Of a stretch of DNA of 64,000 nt, positions 1 through 6,735 are shown piece after piece. The translations under genes were made by a program, and so were the position numbers. The notes under the pieces were generated by a model. The model had not been told where the DNA came from. It saw only the letters and a list, made by a program, of their open reading frames with translations, and did no database searches. Each line of letters starts with the position of its first letter. Within the stretch, counting starts at the first letter, position 1. Source of the stretch: Oligosphaera ethanolica (GTDB taxonomy: Bacteria; Verrucomicrobiota; Lentisphaeria; Oligosphaerales; Oligosphaeraceae); assembly GCF_030814695.1 (NCBI RefSeq), contig NZ_JAUSVL010000001.1, forward strand, positions 1,054,001-1,118,000, in the 5' to 3' direction.

Positions 1-641
1 TCCGCGTCGATTTCAACGGGGTGGCCGGCCAGAGCTTCGGCGCCTTCCTGGCGCCAGGCGTGACCTTCAGGCTCGAAGGCGAAGCCAATGACTACGTCGG
101 CAAGGGCCTCTCCGGCGGCACCATCATCATCACCCCGCCAACCGGCAGCGGCTTCGTCGCCAAGGACAACGCCATCGTCGGCAACGTCGTCGGCTACGGC
201 GGCACCAGCGGCCAGCTCTTCCTCAATGGCCGCGCCGGCGAGCGCTTCGCCATCCGCAACAGCGGCTTCAATGCCGTCGTCGAGGGCGTCGGTGACCACG
301 GCTGTGAGTACATGACCGGCGGCCGCGTCGTCGTCATCGGCCCCACCGGCGTCAATTTCGCGGCCGGTATGACCGGCGGCGTCGCCTACGTCCTGGACGA
401 ACACAACGACTTCGATCTGCACTGCAATCTCGGCTCCATCGATCTCGAAAGCATCGACGCCGGCAGCGCGGACGAAGCAGAGCTGCTCGCGCTGCTCCGC
501 GACCACCACGCTCTCACCGGCAGCGCCGCGGCCGCCGCCATTCTCGCCGACTGGGAGAACGCCCGCGGCACCTTCGTCAAGGTCATGCCCATCGAGTACC
601 GCCAGGCCCTGCGTCGGCAAAACCAATCCGTGGAGGAATAA
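1..641 (+). CDS. gltB: Glutamate synthase large subunit, C-terminal end (partial)
   Basis: This is the last part of the large (alpha) subunit of glutamate synthase, which makes two glutamates from glutamine and 2-oxoglutarate in the cytoplasm. The reading frame is open from base 3, so the gene begins before the window. What remains is the C-terminal GXGXG beta-helix domain: repeated glycine-rich turns such as VGKGLSGGTIII, VVGYGGTSGQ and EYMTGGRVVVIG are typical of it. The helix is followed by an aspartate-rich linker and a basic end. It ends 3 bases before gltD, so the two subunits are very likely co-transcribed and translationally coupled. The catalytic amidotransferase and FMN domains are outside the window and cannot be judged. 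The identification is secure from the domain and the neighbour. Confidence 0.93.
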   Translation, partial: RVDFNGVAGQSFGAFLAPGVTFRLEGEANDYVGKGLSGGTIIITPPTGSGFVAKDNAIVGNVVGYGGTSGQLFLNGRAGERFAIRNSGFNAVVEGVGDHGCEYMTGGRVVVIGPTGVNFAAGMTGGVAYVLDEHNDFDLHCNLGSIDLESIDAGSADEAELLALLRDHHALTGSAAAAAILADWENARGTFVKVMPIEYRQALRRQNQSVEE

Positions 642-644
642 GCC

Positions 645-2012
645 ATGAATGAACAACGTGCATTCCTTGATATACCGCGCCTCGACCACGTCTACCGCCC
701 CGTCGATGAGCGCGAACGGGACTTCGCCGAAGTCGAAATGCCCATGAGCGACGAACAACTCCGCCAGCAGACATCGCGCTGCATGAACTGCGGCATACCC
801 TTCTGCCACGGCACGGGTTGCCCCCTGGACAATCTCATTCCGGATTTCAACGCCGCCGTCCATCGCGGCGACTGGCGCCAGGCATGGGAGCTGCTCAGCA
901 GCACCAGTCCCTTCCCGGAATTCACCAGCCGGGTCTGCCCCGCGCTCTGCGAAGGTAGCTGCACGGCCGGCATGAACTGCGGGGCCGTGACCATCCGGCA
1001 GGTCGAAAAAGCCATCGTCGAGCGCGCGTTCGCCAATGGCTGGGTGCAGCCCGACCAGGTCGCCAGCCGCAGCGGCCGCCGCGTCGCCATCGTCGGCGGC
1101 GGCCCCGCCGGCTTGAGCACCGCCGTCATCCTCAACCGCCTCGGCCACAACGTCACCGTCTACGAGAAGAACGCCGGCCCCGGCGGCCTCATGCGCTACG
1201 GCATCCCGGACTTCAAGCTCTTCAAGCAGCTCATCGAACGCCGCGTGCAGATCATGAAGAAGTCCGGCATCCGCTTTGTCTGCGACACCGAGGTCGGCCG
1301 GGACGTCTCTGCCAGCTACCTGACCAAGCAGTACGACCACCTCGTCCTCTCCTGCGGTACGCCCGTCGCCCGCGACCTGAGCATACCCGGCCGCGAACTC
1401 CAGGGCATTCACCTCGCGCTGGACTTCCTCGCCGGCCAGAACCGCGCTAACGCCGGCGAACTGCCTGCGCCCCCCATCGTCGTCAAGGGCCAGCGCGTGC
1501 TGGTCATCGGCGGTGGCGACACCGGCAGCGACTGCGTCGGCACCAGCCACCGCCAGGGCGCCGCATCAGTCACCCAGATCGAAATCATGCCCCAGCCGCC
1601 GGCGACTCGCTCGTCGTCAACGCCGTGGCCACTTTGGCCATACCTGCTGCGCACGTCGTCCAGCCACGAAGAAGGCTGCGAACGCCGCTGGGACCTCAGC
1701 ACAACCGCCTTCGTCGGCGAAAACGGCCGCGTCAGCGGCGCCAAGGTCCACCCCGTCAGCTGGACCTGCGCACCAGACGGCCGGCCGCTGAAGTTCACCC
1801 CGACTGGCAACGAAGAGGTCATCGCCTGCGACGTGGTCTTCCTGGCCCTGGGCTTCATCAAGCAGAGCCGCCAGCAACTGCTAGAACAGTACGGCCTCGC
1901 CGACAGCCCAGCCATAAGCATCTGCGGCGACGCCGCCAACGGCCCATCGCTGGTCGTCCGCGCTATCGCCGACGGCATGGCCCAGGCACGTACCATCGAC
2001 ACGGCATGGTAA
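645..2012 (+). CDS. gltD: Glutamate synthase small subunit
   Basis: The small (beta) subunit of glutamate synthase passes electrons from NAD(P)H through FAD to the large subunit. The 455-residue protein has the usual order: an N-terminal cysteine-rich region (CMNCGIPFCHGTGCP near residue 46, CPALCEGSCTAGMNCG near 98) that binds 4Fe-4S clusters, an FAD-binding Rossmann motif (VAIVGGGPAGLS near 147) and an NAD(P)H-binding motif (VLVIGGGDTGSDC near 285). The length is normal for the family. The start ATG lies 3 bases after the gltB stop, with GGAGG just upstream inside the end of gltB. The TAA stop lies in the GTAAC(T/C)GGTCAGTGTACACC sequence that also begins another copy of a dispersed repeat near 37.4 kb, so a repeat may have been inserted right at the 3' end of the gene. 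Confidence 0.95.
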   Translation: MNEQRAFLDIPRLDHVYRPVDERERDFAEVEMPMSDEQLRQQTSRCMNCGIPFCHGTGCPLDNLIPDFNAAVHRGDWRQAWELLSSTSPFPEFTSRVCPALCEGSCTAGMNCGAVTIRQVEKAIVERAFANGWVQPDQVASRSGRRVAIVGGGPAGLSTAVILNRLGHNVTVYEKNAGPGGLMRYGIPDFKLFKQLIERRVQIMKKSGIRFVCDTEVGRDVSASYLTKQYDHLVLSCGTPVARDLSIPGRELQGIHLALDFLAGQNRANAGELPAPPIVVKGQRVLVIGGGDTGSDCVGTSHRQGAASVTQIEIMPQPPATRSSSTPWPLWPYLLRTSSSHEEGCERRWDLSTTAFVGENGRVSGAKVHPVSWTCAPDGRPLKFTPTGNEEVIACDVVFLALGFIKQSRQQLLEQYGLADSPAISICGDAANGPSLVVRAIADGMAQARTIDTAW

Positions 2013-2145
2013 CTGGTCAGTGTACACCCCGGCGCTTCGCTGGGACAATTTGCAGGAAACCCACGGCCCGCCGCCGCCCAGCCATCCGACCTTGATTCCC
2101 GCCGACCTTTACGGCAGCGTGTTTCATAGGAGTGATTGATAACCA
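2011..2145 (+). repeat. Dispersed repeat family A, copy 1
   Basis: This copy runs from the gltD stop codon (AACTGGTCAGTGTACACC) through GCGCTTCGCTGGGACAATTT and a GC-rich centre to TTTCATAGGAGTGATTG. Nearly the same sequence recurs at 37393-37517, 37631-37760 and 37758-37857, and in reverse at 52435-52555 and 53001-53145. No protein is encoded. A small non-autonomous mobile element is the most likely nature. Confidence 0.75.
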
Positions 2146-2149
2146 AAAC

Positions 2150-2260
2150 TGTGGTGCCTCTACGAGGCACTGTCTGTTGGCAAGCGGCGTCCCCAGGCTA
2201 AAGCCTGGGGTTAAGCATGGTTATGCGCCTACGGCGCAAAAACATAGATATTAAATGATG
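2150..2260. repeat. Hairpin module family D, copy 1
   Basis: Three short perfect palindromes lie close together: GTGCCTCTACGAGGCAC, CCCCAGGCTAAAGCCTGGGG and GCGCCTACGGCGC. The same three modules, in related order, make up part of the 392-bp element at 16239-16630, which suggests this is a decayed or partial copy lacking the terminal inverted repeats. Confidence 0.65.
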
Positions 2261-2301
2261 GTGGTTTTCGGCCCGAATCGGACAACGCAAGTCGTCTGAT
2301 C

Positions 2302-2490
2302 GGCCAAGTTCGGCCCGGAGGGCCGCACCATGCATAGCCCCGGGTGAGGCGCCCGGAGGGCGCCGCAACCCGGGGTAGGACAACAACATAGAATTGCGCC
2401 TGGAGGGCGCCACATTGGCTAGCACATCCAGTCTCACCGCGCCGGAGAGGGGCATGTCGTCCAGCCAATATCAATGACTGACCGATTATG
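2302..2490 (+). repeat. Dispersed repeat family B, copy 1
   Basis: This block begins at GGCCAAGTTCGGCCCGGAGG and continues through stacked hairpins (GGCGCCCGGAGGGCGCC and the pair CCCCGGGT/ACCCGGGG) to GGGGCATGTCG and CAATATCAATGACTGACCGA. It is almost identical to 2568-2745 and closely related to 52815-53000. It has no coding content. Confidence 0.8.
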
Positions 2491-2567
2491 CGGCTAGGAG
2501 TGATTGTTATTTGTTGTCCCTGATGCCTTTTTGACCGCCCTGTCGCAAACCATCAGACTGATCGGCC

Positions 2568-2745
2568 AAGTTCGGCCCGGAGGGCCGAACCATGCATATC
2601 CCCGGGTGAGGCGCCCGGAGGGCGCCGCAACCCGGGGTAGGACAACAACATAGAATTGCGCCTGGAGGGCGCCACATTGGCTAGCACATCCAGTCTCACC
2701 GCGCCAGAGAGGGGCATGTCGTGCATCCAATATCAATGGCTCCTA
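2568..2745 (+). repeat. Dispersed repeat family B, copy 2
   Basis: Near-identical to the copy about 265 bases upstream; the few differences include GAACCATGCATATC against GCACCATGCATAGC. It ends in TATCAATGGCTCCTATGAAA, which resembles the inverted end of repeat family A. Confidence 0.8.
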
Positions 2746-2825
2746 TGAAACCGATGCTCTGCATTTAACGGTATCCATGGCACTTGTTGTTTCAACCAAG
2801 CAGCCTTTTCTCGTCGTGCATTTCC

Positions 2826-2986
2826 GCCGCGAAGCGGCAGAAGCGCTGAAAGCGCGAAACATACCAGCCCAGGGCAAGCACGCTGAAGGCGTGCGCCGCC
2901 CTGGGTGCAACGACGACTATGTTCGTGTTCCTCGGCCCCTTTGGCCCCAGTCGGCGCAGCTGACTGGGGCCAAAGGGGCAATGGAA
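2826..2986 (+). repeat. Dispersed repeat family C, copy 1
   Basis: The copy contains a run of hairpins: CCGCGAAGCGG, GCGCTGAAAGCGC, a long CCCAGGGC/GCCCTGGG stem enclosing a smaller hairpin, and GGCCCCAGTCGGCGCAGCTG followed by its complement. Relatives lie at 21810-21970, 37925-38072 and 52095-52242. Confidence 0.8.
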
Positions 2987-3273
2987 CTCACTTGCTTACC
3001 TGGGATTGACATCGGCGGCATGTCGTCCAGCCAATATCAATGACTGACCGATTATGCGGCATTGTAACTGGCTATGGCCGTGCCGTTTCCCCCTGCCCTT
3101 TGAGGGGGTATAGTATGGGTTCGTCACCGACGCGTGCGCCAAGAACGCCAAAAATACCGTTGCAACCCATTGCACACGAATGATTTTGACGACTCTTGCG
3201 CCCGCACGCCTGCCCAGGCCGAGCCGCCCAGCCCGACCAACCTATCCGAGCGCGCCTTTCCAGGAGAGATCCC

Positions 3274-5151
3274 ATGCGTGGAGTATACCGCATCGCCGCC
3301 GCCGTACCGGCCCTCAAGGTCGGCAATCCCGCTGCCAATGCCGATGGCATCATCGCGCAGTATCGCGAGGCTGTGGCCCACGGCGCCGCCGCCGTGCTCT
3401 TCCCCGAGCTGGCCATCACCGGCTACAGCTGCGGCGATCTCTTCGAGCAGCACGCCCTCCTGGATGCCGCCCTCGCCGCCCTGCAGAAAGTCCAAGACGC
3501 CACCCGTGGACAGCCCGCACTGCTGATTGTCGGCGTGCCCATCCTCTGCGGCACGCGCCTCTTCAACTGCGCCGCCGTCATCCGCGATGGCGACATCCTC
3601 GCCCTGGTCGGCAAGACCTACCTGCCCAACTACCGCGAATTCTACGAAAAACGCCAATTCCGCTCCATCCGCGAATGCCCTGCCACCAGCGTCGTGATCA
3701 ATGGCCGCGACCTCCCCATCGGCGCCGACATGGTCTTTACCGCCGGGGACGACTGCCATTTCGCCGTCGAACTCTGCGAAGACCTCTGGGCCGTCACCCC
3801 GCCCTCCAACAACCTCGCCCTCAATGGCGCACAGATCATCTTCAATCTCTCCGCCGGCCCCGAGCTGGTCGCCAAAGCCGACTACCGCCGCACCCTCGTC
3901 GCCAGCCAAAGCGCTCGGCTCTGCGCCGTGTACGCACTCGCCGGCGCCGGCGTCCACGAGTCAACCAGCGATCTCGTCTTCAGCGGCCACGCCATTATCG
4001 CCGAAAATGGCCGCGTCTGCGCCGAAAACCAGCGCTTCGAACGCACAGGCAGCATCAGTTACGCCGATGTCGTCCCACGCTGGCTCGACAGTCTGCGCCG
4101 CGCCTGGACGAGCTTCAATGACTGCCCCACCACCCCCGTCCGCCGCATCGCCCTGCCCGCCCTGCCCGTCGCGCCCGACGCGCAGTACCGCGCGCTGTCC
4201 AAACAGCCCTTCGTCCCCGCCAACAGCGCCGACCGCGAACAGCGTTGCCGCGAAATCCTCACCATCCAGGCGACCGGCCTGGCCAAGCGCCTCGAGCATA
4301 CCCGCGCCAAACGCCTGGTGATCGGTCTGTCCGGCGGACTGGATTCGACGCTGGCCATCCTCGTCGCCGCCTGGGCCTGCGACATGCTCAAGCTGCCCCA
4401 CAAAACCATCTGCGCCATCACCATGCCCGGCATGGGCACCAGCAGCCGCACCAAAAGCAACGCCAGCGCCATCGCCAAAAAAATCGGCGCCGAACTGCGC
4501 ACGATCGACATCACCAAGGCCGTCACCAGCCACTTCCAGGATATCGGCCACGACCCCAAAAATCTCAACGTGGTCTACGAAAACTGCCAGGCTCGCGAAC
4601 GCACCCAGATTCTCATGGACGTCGCCAACGCCGTCGGCGGCATCGTCGTCGGTACCGGCGATCTCTCGGAAATTGCCTTGGGCTGGAGCACCTTCAACGG
4701 CGACCACATGTCCATGTACTGCGTCAACTGCGGCGTGCCTAAGACCCTCGTGCGATACCTCGTGGAATTCTATGCCGCCAGCGCCGATGACGAGTTGGCA
4801 CGCTTATTGCTAGATGTGAATGCGACGCCGGTCTCGCCGGAACTGCTGCCCGAAGCGCAGCATACCGAAGAGCTCCTTGGCTGCTATGAATTACATGACT
4901 TCTTCCTCTATTACTTCCTCAAGTACGGAGAACGACCCGATGATCTGCTGGAGTGGGCATACCAGACTTTCGCCGGCTGCTACGAGCCCGAACACATCCG
5001 CGCGACCCTGGCGACCTTCCTCAAGCGCTTCTTCTCGCAGCAGTTCAAACGCAATGCCATGCCCGACGGCCCGAAGGTCGGCACCATCGCCCTGTCTCCG
5101 CGCGGCGACTGGCGCATGCCCGCCGATGCCGACGCCGCCGCCTGGCTGTGA
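3274..5151 (+). CDS. nadE: Glutamine-dependent NAD+ synthetase
   Basis: The last step of NAD biosynthesis: amidation of deamido-NAD+ using ammonia released from glutamine in the same protein. The 625 residues hold an N-terminal nitrilase-type glutaminase domain with the expected triad (Glu45 in PELAITGY, Lys114 in GKTYLPNY, Cys168 in VELCEDLW) and a C-terminal ATP-pyrophosphatase domain with the P-loop GLSGGLDS at 351-358. The open frame extends further upstream, but the ATG at 3274 was chosen because AGGAGAG lies 6 bases before it and the protein sequence becomes family-like from there. It sits in line with gltBD and asnA, all enzymes that handle glutamine or ammonia, but a large repeat cluster separates it from gltD, so it probably has its own promoter. 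Confidence 0.94.
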   Translation: MRGVYRIAAAVPALKVGNPAANADGIIAQYREAVAHGAAAVLFPELAITGYSCGDLFEQHALLDAALAALQKVQDATRGQPALLIVGVPILCGTRLFNCAAVIRDGDILALVGKTYLPNYREFYEKRQFRSIRECPATSVVINGRDLPIGADMVFTAGDDCHFAVELCEDLWAVTPPSNNLALNGAQIIFNLSAGPELVAKADYRRTLVASQSARLCAVYALAGAGVHESTSDLVFSGHAIIAENGRVCAENQRFERTGSISYADVVPRWLDSLRRAWTSFNDCPTTPVRRIALPALPVAPDAQYRALSKQPFVPANSADREQRCREILTIQATGLAKRLEHTRAKRLVIGLSGGLDSTLAILVAAWACDMLKLPHKTICAITMPGMGTSSRTKSNASAIAKKIGAELRTIDITKAVTSHFQDIGHDPKNLNVVYENCQARERTQILMDVANAVGGIVVGTGDLSEIALGWSTFNGDHMSMYCVNCGVPKTLVRYLVEFYAASADDELARLLLDVNATPVSPELLPEAQHTEELLGCYELHDFFLYYFLKYGERPDDLLEWAYQTFAGCYEPEHIRATLATFLKRFFSQQFKRNAMPDGPKVGTIALSPRGDWRMPADADAAAWL

Positions 5152-5327
5152 CGTAGTAACCCCGCCGGCACCAGCTGGCAATACCCTCTTTTACAATTTC
5201 GTAATACCAGGATAACGACGTTTTGCCGATACGCCGTTTTGTTGGCGACAATACCCAGGTCACCGCCCAAACATCGCTGACCAGGCCATGCCCACCAAAC
5301 CGCGTTACCCTCTGAAAGGAGGAGCAG

Positions 5328-5342
5328 ATGACGAATAATTGA
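5328..5342 (+). CDS. Putative M-T-N-N leader peptide before asnA
   Basis: A four-codon frame, ATG ACG AAT AAT TGA, follows an almost perfect Shine-Dalgarno sequence (AAAGGAGG at 5315-5322, 5 bases from the ATG). This ribosome site is stronger than that of asnA itself. Two of the four codons are for asparagine, the product of the next gene, which is the pattern of amino-acid leader peptides used in ribosome-mediated attenuation. A hairpin follows at 5358-5376. On the plus strand it is not directly followed by a U-run, so a classical terminator is not evident and the mechanism is open. It could also be a chance short frame. Confidence 0.4.
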   Translation: MTNN

Positions 5343-5357
5343 CGTTTTTTACAAAAA

Positions 5358-5376
5358 TGGCCAGAAATTCTGGCCA
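5358..5376. promoter_or_regulatory. Hairpin in the asnA leader
   Basis: TGGCCAGAAATTCTGGCCA can fold into a 7-bp stem with a 5-base loop. On the minus strand it is followed by five Ts, as in an intrinsic terminator, but no minus-strand gene reads into it. On the plus strand it lies between the M-T-N-N frame and the asnA ribosome site (AGGAAAGG at 5409-5416), with a T-run only 16 bases later. Confidence 0.45.
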
Positions 5377-5426
5377 CTGTCACGCCTTCGTATTTTTTTG
5401 ACGACGATAGGAAAGGACTTTGCCCA

Positions 5427-6467
5427 ATGTCTAGTCTTTATATCCCCAAGGGCTATCAGCCCAAGCTCGACGCCCTCACCACGGAAAAGGCCATTCGCAA
5501 GATCAAGGACGACTTCCAGGCCAACCTCGCCTTTGAGCTCGATCTGCAGCGCGCCACCGCGCCGCTCTTCGTCCAGGCCGGCACCGGCATCAACGACGAC
5601 CTCAACGGCACCGAACGCCCCGTGGAATTCCCCATGAAGGACATGGGCGGCGTCCGCGCCCAAGTCGTGCACTCGCTGGCCAAGTGGAAGCGCATGGAAC
5701 TGGCCCGCCTCGGCATCCCGACCGGCTGCGGCATTTACACCGACATGAACGCCATCCGCCCCGACGAGGACCTGGACAACCTCCACTCGCTCTACGTCGA
5801 CCAGTGGGACTGGGAGAAGGTCATTACCGCCAAAGACCGCAACCTGGAATTCCTGAAGGACACGGTCCGCCACATCTACTACGCACTCCGCCGCACGGAA
5901 AAATTCATCGCCAACGAATATCCCGTGCTGGAGCCCTATCTGCCGAAGGATATCACTTTCCTGCACACGGAAGACCTGGAAAAGCAGTACCCGACCCTCA
6001 CGCCCCGTGAACGCGAGGACAAGGCCGCCATGCAGTACGGCGCCATCTTCGTCATCGGCATCGGCAACCCGCTGCCCCTCAGTGGCCAGCCCCACGACGG
6101 CCGCGCGCCCGACTACGACGACTGGTCCACCCCCAGCGACGCCAGCCACTGCGGCCTCAACGGCGACATCGTCGTCTTCAACCCCATCCTCGACCGCTCC
6201 TATGAGCTGTCGTCAATGGGCATCCGCGTCGACAAAGCCGCCATGCTCAAGCAGCTGGAACTGCGCGGCGCCAGCGACCGCCTGAAACTGCTCTTCCACA
6301 AGTCCCTGATGGAAGACAAGATGCCCCTGTCCATCGGCGGCGGCATCGGCCAGTCACGGCTCTGCATGCTCCTCCTGCAAAAGGCCCACATCGGCGAAAT
6401 CCAGGCCAGCATCTGGCCGGATGACATGATCGACGCCTGCCAGAAACACAACATCCCGCTGCTGTAA
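5427..6467 (+). CDS. asnA: Aspartate-ammonia ligase (asparagine synthetase A)
   Basis: This cytoplasmic enzyme makes asparagine from aspartate, ammonia and ATP and belongs to the class II aminoacyl-tRNA synthetase fold. The 346 residues match AsnA in length and in diagnostic stretches: N-terminal YIPKGYQPKL, the LDLQRATAPLF block, GTGINDDLNGTERPV, and near the end the class II motif 3-like GGGIGQSRLCMLLL. The start is preceded by AGGAAAGG 10 bases upstream. It is the ammonia-using type, in contrast to the glutamine-using nadE upstream; together with gltBD this makes a nitrogen-assimilation block. Regulation may involve the short asparagine-coding leader frame at 5328. A terminator-like hairpin follows at 6495. 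Confidence 0.96.
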   Translation: MSSLYIPKGYQPKLDALTTEKAIRKIKDDFQANLAFELDLQRATAPLFVQAGTGINDDLNGTERPVEFPMKDMGGVRAQVVHSLAKWKRMELARLGIPTGCGIYTDMNAIRPDEDLDNLHSLYVDQWDWEKVITAKDRNLEFLKDTVRHIYYALRRTEKFIANEYPVLEPYLPKDITFLHTEDLEKQYPTLTPREREDKAAMQYGAIFVIGIGNPLPLSGQPHDGRAPDYDDWSTPSDASHCGLNGDIVVFNPILDRSYELSSMGIRVDKAAMLKQLELRGASDRLKLLFHKSLMEDKMPLSIGGGIGQSRLCMLLLQKAHIGEIQASIWPDDMIDACQKHNIPLL

Positions 6468-6494
6468 GCCGCAAGGCCTGCAGATAACAACAAA

Positions 6495-6540
6495 GGGCCT
6501 CGCGCTGAAGAATTTCCTTCAGGCGGGGCCCAGCCGTTTT
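6495..6540 (+). terminator. Likely intrinsic terminator after asnA
   Basis: GGGCCTCGCGCTGAAG and CTTCAGGCGGGGCCC form an imperfect stem with a short AATTTC loop, followed by a brief TTTT. It is the first such structure after the asnA stop. Confidence 0.6.
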
Positions 6541-6735
6541 ATCGACAGGACTTCAGACCAAACACCCTTGGCGTGCCCCCCCCGAGCGCCCCTCCGCCCC
6601 CCAACTTATTCGCGTTCTTCTACCGGCGGCATGTCTTGTCGCAGAGCGACCAGAGTAGAAACGGCTTCCAGCCGTTTCCGGACAGGCTCCGCAGCCGAGG
6701 GAACCATCGCATGACGACATGGGTTCATCCCGACG

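Larger units (their letters stand above)
2013..3273. other. Gene-free repeat cluster between gltD and nadE
   Basis: No coding sequence is supported in these 1.26 kb. The stretch is a mosaic of dispersed, hairpin-rich repeats, listed separately, whose relatives recur near 16.3, 21.8, 37.4-38.3, 52-53 and 57.3 kb. Short open frames here fall in repeat copies and resemble one another only because the repeats do. The last 200 bases before nadE contain no clear repeat and probably hold its promoter, but no convincing -35/-10 pair was recognised. Confidence 0.7.

Noticed and set aside
5152-5426. T-box riboswitch for asnA
   Set aside because: No T-box consensus, stem I or specifier arrangement could be recognised; only the short leader frame and one hairpin are visible.
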